Assembly (NCBI GenBank): GCA_959602875.1
Contig: CAUGVQ010000073.1
Location: forward strand, 1-10,367
Source of the DNA: an uncultured Collinsella sp.
Lineage (GTDB): Bacteria; Actinomycetota; Coriobacteriia; Coriobacteriales; Coriobacteriaceae
Reading direction: 5' to 3'
Length of the DNA: 10,367 bases
A model generated the notes under the pieces. It made no database searches and had not been told where the DNA came from. It saw only the letters and a program-made list of their open reading frames with translations. The position numbers and the translations under genes were made by a program. Shown piece after piece: positions 1-6,522 of this stretch (position 1 is its first letter; each line of letters starts with the position of its first letter).

Positions 1-821
1 CGTCGAAGTTCCTCGTTGATGATGCGGTAGTCCTCCACCGGATCGCGTCCCTCAAAGCCGCCCGTGATGTCGACGACGTGCATGATGAGGGCGGTTCGCT
101 CGATATGGCGCAGGAACTGGTGCCCCAGGCCCTTACCCTCGCTCGCCCCCTCGATAAGCCCCGGAACATCGGCGACCACATAGGAGTACTCGCCGGCGCG
201 GACCACGCCGAGGTTGGGGATGAGGGTGGTGAAGGGATAATCTGCAATCTTGGGACGCGCCGCGCTCATACGGGCGATAAGCGAGCTCTTGCCAACACTC
301 GGGAATCCAACGAGGGCCGCATCGGCCATGAGCTTCATCTCAAGCTCGATCCAATGCTCCTGAGCGGGCTCACCGAGCTGAGCGAAAGCGGGCGCACGGC
401 GAACCGAGGTCACAAAATGGGTGTTTCCCAGACCACCGGCGCCACCCGGTGCGACGATGACCCGCTCCTTGTCGCGCGTGAGGTCCGCGATCTCAAAGAG
501 CGGCTCCTGGGTCTCGGGGTCGAGCTCGCGCACAACGGTGCCCACGGGAACCTTGAGGATAAGATCCTCGCCGTCACGACCGTCCTTGCGCGCTCCCCTA
601 CCGTGGGTTCCGCGCTCGGCGCGGAAATGGTGCTTGTAGCGGTAATCGATAAGCGACGAGAGCTGAGCGGAGGCCTCGATGATGACATCGCCGCCGCGCC
701 CGCCGTCGCCGCCGTCGGGGCCGCCCTTGGGAACGTGCGCCTCTCGACGGAAGGACATGCAGCCTGCGCCGCCATCGCCACCTTTTACATTGATGCGGGA
801 CAGATCGGTAAACTGGGACAC
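1..821 (-). CDS. obg: Obg/CgtA ribosome-assembly GTPase, N-terminal 273 residues (3' end beyond window)
   Basis: Obg is a GTPase that acts in late assembly of the large ribosomal subunit and in stress control. The gene starts with GTG at 821-819 (reading MSQFTDLSRINVKGGDGGAG) and runs off the left edge, so the protein is cut inside or just after the G domain. The glycine-rich Obg fold fills roughly residues 1-160, with the family hallmarks SFRRE, HVPKGGPDGGDGGRGGD and APGGAGGLGN. The G domain follows: Walker A GFPSVGKSS at residues 172-180, switch region DYPFTTL, and G3 motif DVPG at 218-221 followed by LIEGAS. GTG is chosen because it begins the conserved fold and no other in-frame start lies nearby; the site in front is weak (a purine stretch only). 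It follows rpmA by 83 bp, the usual rplU-rpmA-obg order. The NKxD motif and C-terminal domain are outside the window. Identification is firm. Confidence 0.97.
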   Translation of the reverse strand, partial: MSQFTDLSRINVKGGDGGAGCMSFRREAHVPKGGPDGGDGGRGGDVIIEASAQLSSLIDYRYKHHFRAERGTHGRGARKDGRDGEDLILKVPVGTVVRELDPETQEPLFEIADLTRDKERVIVAPGGAGGLGNTHFVTSVRRAPAFAQLGEPAQEHWIELEMKLMADAALVGFPSVGKSSLIARMSAARPKIADYPFTTLIPNLGVVRAGEYSYVVADVPGLIEGASEGKGLGHQFLRHIERTALIMHVVDITGGFEGRDPVEDYRIINEELR

Positions 822-843
822 GAGTGACTCGCTTTCATACGAC

Positions 844-874
844 AGGAGACCCCCGACATGCGCGAGGGTCTCCC
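844..874 (-). promoter_or_regulatory. RNA stem-loop in the rpmA-obg spacer
   Basis: An 8-bp perfect inverted repeat (plus-strand GGAGACCC at 845-852 and GGGTCTCC at 866-873) encloses a 13-base loop; one further G-U pair is possible on the minus-strand RNA. It occupies the middle of the 83-bp gap between rpmA and obg. Neither side carries a T run, so it is not a canonical intrinsic terminator. It could be a processing site, a partial attenuator lowering obg relative to the ribosomal genes, or a 3' stabilising stem for the rplU-rpmA message. The structure is visible; the role is inference. Confidence 0.55.
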
Positions 875-904
875 GACAATCATGCTTCTATGAAGGGTGA
901 GCTG

Positions 905-1171
905 CTACGCCTCGACAGCCTCGGCAGCGGGGATGACGCTCACGCGGTGCTTGACGCCCTTGTGGTACTGAACGGTACCGTCAACGAGAGCGAACAGCGT
1001 ATCGTCCTTACCACGGCCGACGTTGGCGCCGGGGTGGATGTGCGTGCCGCGCTGGCGAACGAGGATGTTGCCCGCCTTCACAACCTGACCGCCGAAACGC
1101 TTGCAACCAAGTCGCTGGGCGTGGGAGTCACGGCCGTTGCGGGAGGAACCGAGTCCTTTTTTGTGTGCCAT
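905..1171 (-). CDS. rpmA: 50S ribosomal protein L27
   Basis: L27 is a small basic protein of the 50S subunit whose N-terminal arm reaches the peptidyl-transferase centre. The 88-residue product begins MAHKKGLGSSRNGRDSHAQR and continues through the conserved LGCKRFGGQ, AGNILVRQRGT and HPGANVGRGKDDTLFA blocks; length is normal for the family. The ATG at 1171 gives the mature-type N terminus directly (AHKKG after Met), without the extra N-terminal peptide that Firmicutes remove with the protease Prp, and no prp gene lies between rplU and rpmA. The ribosome-binding site is modest (CAGG, 7 bases upstream). It lies 41 bp after rplU and is very probably co-transcribed with it. The stop is TAG. Confidence 0.98.
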   Translation of the reverse strand: MAHKKGLGSSRNGRDSHAQRLGCKRFGGQVVKAGNILVRQRGTHIHPGANVGRGKDDTLFALVDGTVQYHKGVKHRVSVIPAAEAVEA

Positions 1172-1212
1172 GTCTTTACCTGCTCTTTCAAACTACGTGC
1201 GGAGTGCCTGTG

Positions 1213-1578
1213 CTACTCGGCAGCCGGAGCCTCAGCCTCAGCGGTGGCCGTCTTCTTGGCGGCACGCGAGGTGGCCTGGACCTTGGTGACCTTCAGCTTG
1301 GTGAGCTGCTGACGGTGACCCTTGAGGCGACGATAGCGCTTGCGCTTCTTGAACTTGAAGACGATCTGCTTCTCGCCTTTGAACTGATCGACGATCTCAG
1401 CTGTGACCTTAGCCTTAGCGAGCTTGGTGGCGTCGGTAACGATCTTCTTGCCGTCATTCAGGAAGATGACGGGGAGCTCGACCTTGTCGCCGACGTTGCC
1501 CTCGAGCTTCTCGACGGTGATGACGTCGTCGGTGGCGACTTTGTACTGCTTGCCGCCGGTGGAAACGATTGCGTACAT
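1213..1578 (-). CDS. rplU: 50S ribosomal protein L21 with C-terminal Ala/Lys/Glu tail
   Basis: L21 binds 23S rRNA in the large ribosomal subunit. The 121-residue product starts MYAIVSTGGKQYKV and has the C-terminal signature region FKFKKRKRYRRLKGHRQ (about residues 74-90) followed by LTKLKVTKV, all typical of the family. Bacterial L21 is usually about 100-105 residues; here roughly 18 extra low-complexity residues (TSRAAKKTATAEAEAPAAE) follow the core, probably a disordered tail. The ATG at 1578 is preceded by AAGGG with an 8-base spacer and by a strong promoter, so this is the first gene of the rplU-rpmA-obg transcript. The stop is TAG. Confidence 0.98.
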   Translation of the reverse strand: MYAIVSTGGKQYKVATDDVITVEKLEGNVGDKVELPVIFLNDGKKIVTDATKLAKAKVTAEIVDQFKGEKQIVFKFKKRKRYRRLKGHRQQLTKLKVTKVQATSRAAKKTATAEAEAPAAE

Positions 1579-1586
1579 TCTCTAGA

Positions 1587-1613
1587 CCCTTCATGCATCT
1601 GTTAGTGCAACAG
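1587..1613 (-). promoter_or_regulatory. Short rplU leader: 5'-terminal hairpin and ribosome-binding site
   Basis: The predicted rplU transcript starts about G1614 or G1615, giving an untranslated leader of about 36 bases. At its very start is a 5-bp hairpin (CTGTT, five-base loop, AACAG; positions 1613-1599). The Shine-Dalgarno AAGGG lies at 1591-1587, 8 bases before the ATG. The leader is too short for a riboswitch or a large ribosomal-protein autoregulatory structure. A 5'-terminal stem can protect an mRNA from 5'-end-dependent decay; that role here is inference. Confidence 0.5.
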
Positions 1614-1648
1614 CCGAGAACTATAGCAGCCTCTGAGGTGCACGTCAA
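1614..1648 (-). promoter_or_regulatory. Sigma-70-type promoter of rplU-rpmA-obg
   Basis: On the minus strand the -35 box TTGACG (1648-1643) and the -10 box TATAGT (1625-1620) are separated by exactly 17 bases, and the -10 is preceded by TGC, an extended -10 element. An A/T-rich patch (GGAATTTTCA) lies immediately upstream of the -35. A purine start at G1615 or G1614 fits. Each hexamer differs from consensus by one base, and the promoter sits in the 123-bp gap before rplU, where a change of transcription unit is expected. It should make the ribosomal genes at least partly independent of the upstream wall operon. Confidence 0.85.
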
Positions 1649-1701
1649 TGAAAATTCCCAGCTCGTACACAAGTTTTTGACACCTTATCGGTGCGGGACG
1701 C

Positions 1702-2445
1702 CTACAGGGGGTCGATGCGACCGCCCTCATCGTCTTCTCCATACTGATCTGCGCGCTCAACCTCGATGCGTGTGAAACTGACGAGCTCAGGTGTTCCAGT
1801 TGAGGTGATAGGCTCGGTCTCAAGCGTATCGGTGAGCACGCGGTCGATTGCGGCGAGGAGGATCTCGGGGCGAAGAGACCCCTCGTTGCTGGAGCGGGTT
1901 TTGAGCGTGATGCTCACGCCCCCGTCGGCCGGCTCAACCGACCACGTTGCGAGCGTGGCAGAAAGATCGAGCACTTTCTCCTTCTTGCCGCGCAGGTAGT
2001 TCACCTTGCCCATTGCCGCCGCGGCGCCGAGTGCGCGGTCAACCTCCTCCGCCGTACGCGATGTGGCAAGGTAGATGCGGTAGTCCTGTCGCGTGATCAA
2101 AAGGCCGAGCGTAGGAGCGCGCATATCGATGTAGCCTGCTTGCGTGGGCGCGAGGTCCTTAGGCGTTGCGGCGGTAAGCCTCTCAAGCGCCTCTGCGGCA
2201 GGGACGTAACTTTTAAGGACAAGGTCGTACCATTCGCAGAGAGACGAGGTCGCTACCGGCAGAGCCGATGAGAACGCGATGCGCATATGCGGTGAGAAGC
2301 CCTGCGTGACGGCATAGGGCAGCCCTGCGCGACGCACGGACCGCTCGACGGTGCGGGCGACTTCCAGATGTCCGAGGTGCCTGAGCCTCCCCTGCTTGAC
2401 ATAGCGGACGCGCAGGCAGAATAGCGTGGGTTCCGCTACGGTCAT
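1702..2445 (-). CDS. DUF2344 / TIGR03936 radical-SAM-linked protein
   Basis: This is the small partner protein almost always encoded next to, or fused with, TIGR03960-type radical SAM proteins; its biochemical role is not known to me. The 247-residue product shows the family pattern near its start: LRVRYVKQGRLRHLGHLE (residues 11-28), then RTVERSVRRAGLPYAVTQGF (31-50) and SPHMRIAFSSALPVA, with SSLCEWYDL at 67-75. The C-terminal tail is acidic. Start choice: ATG at 2445 overlaps the upstream TGA (ATGA) and has GGGGGAG 5 bases ahead; the longer reading frame to 2559 adds 38 residues that lie inside the radical SAM gene and resemble nothing in the family. The overlap implies translational coupling and matched amounts of the two proteins. 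The stop is TAG; 123 bp then separate it from rplU. Family call firm, function open. Confidence 0.9.
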   Translation of the reverse strand: MTVAEPTLFCLRVRYVKQGRLRHLGHLEVARTVERSVRRAGLPYAVTQGFSPHMRIAFSSALPVATSSLCEWYDLVLKSYVPAAEALERLTAATPKDLAPTQAGYIDMRAPTLGLLITRQDYRIYLATSRTAEEVDRALGAAAAMGKVNYLRGKKEKVLDLSATLATWSVEPADGGVSITLKTRSSNEGSLRPEILLAAIDRVLTDTLETEPITSTGTPELVSFTRIEVERADQYGEDDEGGRIDPL

Positions 2446-4319
2446 GATCTCTCCCCCATTAGAACGTTTTCCGCACCGAGCGTGGGGCACACACCGCAGC
2501 CGGTGCAGCTTTCCCTCGTGCAATCGGCCGTGGTCTTGCCTGCAAGCGCGCGCCGCCATTCCCGCTCGAGAAAACCGCGCGAGACGCCAGGGCTCGTATG
2601 CTCCCAGGGAAGGCGCGCATCAAGAGAAAACTCCTCATGCGCCACCTCACGGAGATCTATTCCGCATGCAGCGGCCGCGTCGAGCCAGCGATTAAGGTCA
2701 AAGTGCTCGGACCATGCATCGAAGCGCTGGCCACGCTCCCAGGCACCCAGAATGACCGGTGCAAGGGCGCGCCCGCCGCGCGACAGGACGGCCTCGATAA
2801 GGGACGTCTCGGCGTCATGGTAGTGCACGCGCACGGCTTTATTGCGCACACTTTTGAGCAGGAGCTGCTGGCGCCGCTTAACCTCGTCGTCATCGAGCTG
2901 GGCGCACCACTGGAAGGGCGTCCATGCTTTTGGAATGAATACGGCAACTGAGATAGAGACGGAGAGGCCTCCGCGCTGGCCTTTGGGAACGACCTCGCGG
3001 GCGATGTCGAGGACGTGGTCGGCAAGCTCGGCAATAGCGATGATGTCCTCGTCGGTCTCACCGGGAAGGCCCATCATGAAGTAGAGCTTGCAGCGGCGCC
3101 AGCCCGCCTCAAAGGCTGCGCGGACGGCGCGCTCAAGATCCTCTTCCGTTACGTTCTTGTTGATGATGTCGCGCAGGCGCTGGCTTCCCGCCTCCGGTGC
3201 AAAGGTGAGGCCGCCCTTCTTCTCGCCCGCAACGGCAAGCGCCATCTCCACGCCAAAGGAGTCAAGGCGCTGGGAGGGAACCGACACAGAGACGCCGGTC
3301 CCTTCCAGCCGGTGGTTCAGCCTTGTGAGGATCTCTTTCACGCAGGAATGGTCGGTTGTGGAAAGCGAGGTGAGCGAGACCTCGTCGTACCCGGTCTTCT
3401 CGAGACCGCGCATGACGGAGGAGACCACCTGGTCGGCGGTGCGCTCGCGTACGGGGCGATAGGTGATACCGGCCTGGCAGAAGCGGCAGCCGCGTGCGCA
3501 GCCGCGCAGCACCTCGACCGACAGGCGATCATGGACAAGCTCAGTATAGGGAACGATGGACTGTGCAAGGGGATCGGTTGCGCCAAAGTCGCGCACCACG
3601 CGCTTATAGACGACAGGAGGCACCTGTACGCCATCTGCGGGAACGGTATATCCCCAACGCGTGCTCGGTTCATCATGGCGAACCTCGTAGAGCGGGGGAA
3701 TGTAGACGCCACCTACCTTGGCAAGTTCGTACAAGATCTCGGCCCGTGAGCACCCCTCATCGCGCAGGCGGCGATGGGTCTCGCAGAACTCGACAATCTG
3801 CTCCTCCCCCTCGCCGATGAGAATGGCATCGAAGAAGTCGCAGTAGGGCTCGGGGTTGTAGATGGAGGGTCCGCCGGCAATGACGAGCGGGTCATCCTCC
3901 CCGCGATCGGTAGCGAATTTGGGGATACCGGCGAGGTCGAGGCCCTCGAGAACGTTGGTGACTGCCATCTCGTGCGGGATGTGGAACCCAACAACGTCAA
4001 AGGATGCAACCGGGGCCGCGCCCTCGAGCGAAAGAAGCGGAATGCCCGCAGCGCGCATCGCATCTGCCATATCGACCCAGGGAATGTACCCGCGCTCGCA
4101 CGAGATGCCCGCCGCATGGTTGAGCGCCGCATAGAGGATGGCGATGCCCTGGTTGGGCAGGCCGACGTCATACACATCAGGGTAGATGAGGCAGGCGCGG
4201 TATGGTGCATCCTGCTCGGAGAGCGTGCCCCACTCGTGGTTAATATAGCGGCTCGGTTTCTCTACATGGGAAAGAAGCGGCTCAATGTCAGCGAATCTGT
4301 TCTCGTACGGTGTGCGCAC
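2442..4319 (-). CDS. TIGR03960-type radical SAM protein of unknown function
   Basis: A 625-residue radical SAM enzyme. The [4Fe-4S]/SAM motif is C274-ARG-C278-RF-C281 in the context VLRGCARGCRFCQAG, and the core continues to about residue 500 (TFAPEAGSQRLRD at 372-384, KLYFMMGLPGETDED at 411-425). The N-terminal 250 residues look like the cobalamin-binding-type domain that precedes the core in related enzymes (PDVYDVGLPNQG at 47-58, IAGGPSIYNPEP at 147-158, ILIGEGEEQI at 166-175), but I see no clear DxHxxG cobalt-ligand motif. A second cysteine set, C600-x4-C605-x2-C608-x2-C611, near the C terminus could hold an auxiliary Fe-S cluster. The start is GTG at 4319: GGAGG lies 11 bases ahead, inside the last codons of the preceding gene, and the peptide MRTPYENRFADIEPLL leads into the conserved KPSRYIN segment. 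The preceding stop is only two codons upstream in the same frame. Substrate unknown; an RNA or ribosomal target is plausible from context only. Confidence 0.92.
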   Translation of the reverse strand: MRTPYENRFADIEPLLSHVEKPSRYINHEWGTLSEQDAPYRACLIYPDVYDVGLPNQGIAILYAALNHAAGISCERGYIPWVDMADAMRAAGIPLLSLEGAAPVASFDVVGFHIPHEMAVTNVLEGLDLAGIPKFATDRGEDDPLVIAGGPSIYNPEPYCDFFDAILIGEGEEQIVEFCETHRRLRDEGCSRAEILYELAKVGGVYIPPLYEVRHDEPSTRWGYTVPADGVQVPPVVYKRVVRDFGATDPLAQSIVPYTELVHDRLSVEVLRGCARGCRFCQAGITYRPVRERTADQVVSSVMRGLEKTGYDEVSLTSLSTTDHSCVKEILTRLNHRLEGTGVSVSVPSQRLDSFGVEMALAVAGEKKGGLTFAPEAGSQRLRDIINKNVTEEDLERAVRAAFEAGWRRCKLYFMMGLPGETDEDIIAIAELADHVLDIAREVVPKGQRGGLSVSISVAVFIPKAWTPFQWCAQLDDDEVKRRQQLLLKSVRNKAVRVHYHDAETSLIEAVLSRGGRALAPVILGAWERGQRFDAWSEHFDLNRWLDAAAACGIDLREVAHEEFSLDARLPWEHTSPGVSRGFLEREWRRALAGKTTADCTRESCTGCGVCPTLGAENVLMGERS

Positions 4320-4322
4320 GTC

Positions 4323-5276
4323 CTAGTTCACCTCCGCAGAGCCCTGGGCCTGAGAGGCGGTGGCCCTAACGTGATTCACGAGGTCGTTGCCACGCGATAC
4401 GGCGTCGCGTGCGACACCGGCGGCCGTCCGCACGCGTTCGTTCAGCCGGTCGTACTCAAGGCCGTGCGCATAAAGGGCGGCAAGGGCCATGCCCATTCCG
4501 TAGGTGCCGAATCCGCCGATGAGGCCTTTGACCGCAAAGGACAGGCGCGGTACCTGGGCGCAGGCCGCGCGCGACAGGGTGCGGAGCACAAGGCCCGAGA
4601 GCACCACGCCGGCAATCTCATAACCGCGCTCGGGACGCAGGCGGTAGCCGTAGGTTGAAGCGAGCTTAAGCGCCATACCCACCTCAGCGAAGGTCATGAC
4701 CGGGAAATTGGAACCGGGCATAAACACGAGAACGCCGGTGGCGAGGTTCGCAAGCGCGGTGGTGGTAACGATGCGGTTCGCGGCCGCCTCGCGCATGAAC
4801 GGGAAGTTGGCGGCAAAAGCGGCGTCCTTCTCGGTACGGTCGAGGATCCAGCGAGACAGCGCATCCTTAAGATGGGCGGGGTCAGAAGCGGCGATGAGGC
4901 CAAGAAGCGGTGTATCGGCCTCAATAAACGGTACCTCGACGCTTGAGTCGGCGATTACGCAGACGGGCGCGCCGCCGATCACGAGCTTCTGCACGGCATC
5001 CTCGAGGTAGGGAGAACCGGAGGTGAGGACGAGCACCACGTCCGTGTCCGCCTTGGGCACGACGGGCTCGGCTACAAGACGCTCCACGCGTACAAGTGCT
5101 GAGGTGGTCTGCGGTACAAAGGCGTCGCGAACCGCCTCGACAGTTGCGCGCGGAGCAGTGGCGTCAACGTAGACGGCCACGCGCACCGGAGTATCCGATT
5201 CGAGCGTTGCGTCCATGCCGAGCTTGAAGGCGTTCATGACGCCGCTTAGGGGAAGCTGCTCCCAGGGGATCTTCAT
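4323..5276 (-). CDS. DUF697/YcjF-like membrane protein with degenerate GTPase-like N-terminal half
   Basis: No characterised homologue is recognised with certainty. The 317-residue product has a C-terminal half (about 155-275) resembling DUF697: FPFMREAAANRIVTTTALAN, a hydrophobic stretch ending FMPGSNFPVMT (184-195), MALKLASTYGYRLRPERG (201-218) and a glycine-rich hydrophobic segment KGLIGGFGTYGMGMALAALY (250-269). DUF697 commonly follows an Era-like GTPase domain. The N-terminal half here has beta-strand patterns like such a domain (VRVAVYVDA at 31-39, TDVVLVLTSG at 78-87, APVCVIADSS at 103-112), but no GxxxxGK(S/T) P-loop, and IADSS stands where NKxD would be. The C-terminal 45 residues are helical and polar. 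ATG at 5276 is chosen over upstream ATGs because GAAGGG lies 6 bases ahead and it clears the rodA stop by 26 bp. Probably membrane-associated; role unknown, perhaps tied to the wall operon. Confidence 0.6.
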   Translation of the reverse strand: MKIPWEQLPLSGVMNAFKLGMDATLESDTPVRVAVYVDATAPRATVEAVRDAFVPQTTSALVRVERLVAEPVVPKADTDVVLVLTSGSPYLEDAVQKLVIGGAPVCVIADSSVEVPFIEADTPLLGLIAASDPAHLKDALSRWILDRTEKDAAFAANFPFMREAAANRIVTTTALANLATGVLVFMPGSNFPVMTFAEVGMALKLASTYGYRLRPERGYEIAGVVLSGLVLRTLSRAACAQVPRLSFAVKGLIGGFGTYGMGMALAALYAHGLEYDRLNERVRTAAGVARDAVSRGNDLVNHVRATASQAQGSAEVN

Positions 5277-5302
5277 GATGAGCCCTTCGTCAGAGGTCTT
5301 TG

Positions 5303-6508
5303 TCACGCTGCCTTGGCGCGACATCTCCAAATAGATTGTACGATGCCCACGGCCGTGCACTGCGCGATCATGGAAGATGAACCAAAGCTTATGAAAGGCA
5401 GTGGGATGCCCGTGATGGGCATGAGGCCGATGCACATGCCGATGTTCTCAAATATCTGGAACATCCACATGCCCACGATGCCCACGCATACAAGGCGCAA
5501 AAACAGGTTATCGCTCTTCACTGCTACATGAATAGTCGAGAGCATGAGCGTGGCGAATAGGATGAGTACGAGCATGGCGCCGGCGAAGCCGAACGTCTCG
5601 GATAGGAGAGCGAACACAAAGTCTGTATGCGCCTCGGGCAAGAAGCCTGACCCGGATTGCGTGGCGTTGCCGATGCCCTTGCCAAAGAATCCGCCGGAGC
5701 CCACGGCAATCAGCGACTGAAGGAGGTTGTAGCCGTCACTCGACGTATCGGCAGAGGGGTCGATAAAGACGAGCAGGCGGTTCATCTGATACTGCTTGAT
5801 GAGCGAGGCGCTGTCGCCAAAGAGACCGTCGATGACCGAGTCGGTTGCCAAGATGAGGGACACAAGACCGATGATGAGGGCGATGGTTGAAAGCACCCAC
5901 TCCTTGCGCGCGCCGCTCATCATGATGATCACCGCTCCTGCGAAAAACACCACGAGCGAGCTGCCAAGATCGCCTTGGATGATGATGCATACGAACGGGA
6001 TGGCGAGCATGCCGCAGAGCTTAATGTAGTCGCGGACAGTATCGATGCGTCCGTTGTACTGCGCTCCGAGCGAAGCCATAAAGAAGACCGTGAGGAGCTT
6101 TGCGATCTCTACCGGCTGGAAGGTAAGCCCGATGAGCGGAAAGCGAATCCAGCCCGTCATGCCCTGCGCGTTATGGGAAAGGCCCGGCACGAACGGTAGG
6201 AAGATGCAGACGATATCGGCCACAAGGAGTGCAGTCGAGATGTTGGCGAGGTTACGGAGATCCGAGCGCCAAACGGCGGTCGCGCAGATGATGCCAAGCG
6301 CGATGCCGAGCAAGTGGCGCGAGAAGGAGGCGTCGGCGATGGTAAGCGATGCGGACCAGATCACAAGGGAGCCAAACGCCATGAGGCCGACCCATGCGGC
6401 CAGCACGCCAACTTGCAACGTGGAGCGCCAGCTACCCTTAGCCTGCGAACGCGAGCGGTTTACACGGCGGAGGCTGCTCTGAGAGCGCGACTGTGCTTGA
6501 AGCGGCAT
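5303..6508 (-). CDS. rodA: RodA, SEDS peptidoglycan glycosyltransferase of the elongasome
   Basis: RodA polymerises lipid II into glycan strands during cell elongation, working with PBP2 in the membrane. The 401-residue product has about ten hydrophobic segments and the SEDS landmarks: GWIRFPLIGLTFQPVEIAKL (119-138), QGDLGSS (178-184) with the expected catalytic Asp180, LPEAHTDFVFALLSETFGF (290-308), and ENIGMCIGLMPITGIPLPFI (354-373) followed by SFGSSS. An Arg/Ser-rich cytoplasmic N terminus of about 28 residues precedes the first helix. The start is ATG at 6508: AAGGGAGG overlaps the mrdA stop and lies 8 bases ahead; the 62-residue upstream extension of the open frame is arginine-rich shadow sequence inside mrdA. 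Oddities: the usual QPDLG is QGDLG, QPSE is QPVE and the SYGGS-like motif is SFGSS. It lies 14 bp after mrdA, its cognate transpeptidase. Confidence 0.95.
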   Translation of the reverse strand: MPLQAQSRSQSSLRRVNRSRSQAKGSWRSTLQVGVLAAWVGLMAFGSLVIWSASLTIADASFSRHLLGIALGIICATAVWRSDLRNLANISTALLVADIVCIFLPFVPGLSHNAQGMTGWIRFPLIGLTFQPVEIAKLLTVFFMASLGAQYNGRIDTVRDYIKLCGMLAIPFVCIIIQGDLGSSLVVFFAGAVIIMMSGARKEWVLSTIALIIGLVSLILATDSVIDGLFGDSASLIKQYQMNRLLVFIDPSADTSSDGYNLLQSLIAVGSGGFFGKGIGNATQSGSGFLPEAHTDFVFALLSETFGFAGAMLVLILFATLMLSTIHVAVKSDNLFLRLVCVGIVGMWMFQIFENIGMCIGLMPITGIPLPFISFGSSSMIAQCTAVGIVQSIWRCRAKAA

Positions 6509-6522
6509 ATTGTCAACCTCCC

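Noticed and set aside
78..827. Long open frame on the plus strand opposite obg (249 codons)
   Set aside because: It is the antisense shadow of a clearly conserved Obg frame in GC-rich DNA, with no recognisable domain and no convincing ribosome-binding site.
1680..1694. Small hairpin (ACACC/GGTGC) after the DUF2344 stop as a terminator
   Set aside because: The stem is only 4-5 bp and is followed on the minus strand by A residues, not a U tract.
2446..2559. Extended N terminus for the DUF2344 protein
   Set aside because: The 38 added residues lie wholly inside the radical SAM gene, are unlike the family start, and the ATG at 2445 has a strong site and an ATGA overlap.
3015..4658. Plus-strand open frames of 244 and 294 codons opposite the radical SAM and DUF697-like genes
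   Set aside because: The minus strand shows a full family-matching radical SAM protein; the plus-strand products have no motifs and reflect GC-rich codon bias.
5277..5435. Extended N terminus for the DUF697-like protein
   Set aside because: It would overlap rodA by up to 133 bp without a usable ribosome-binding site, and the added residues have the composition of a shadow frame.
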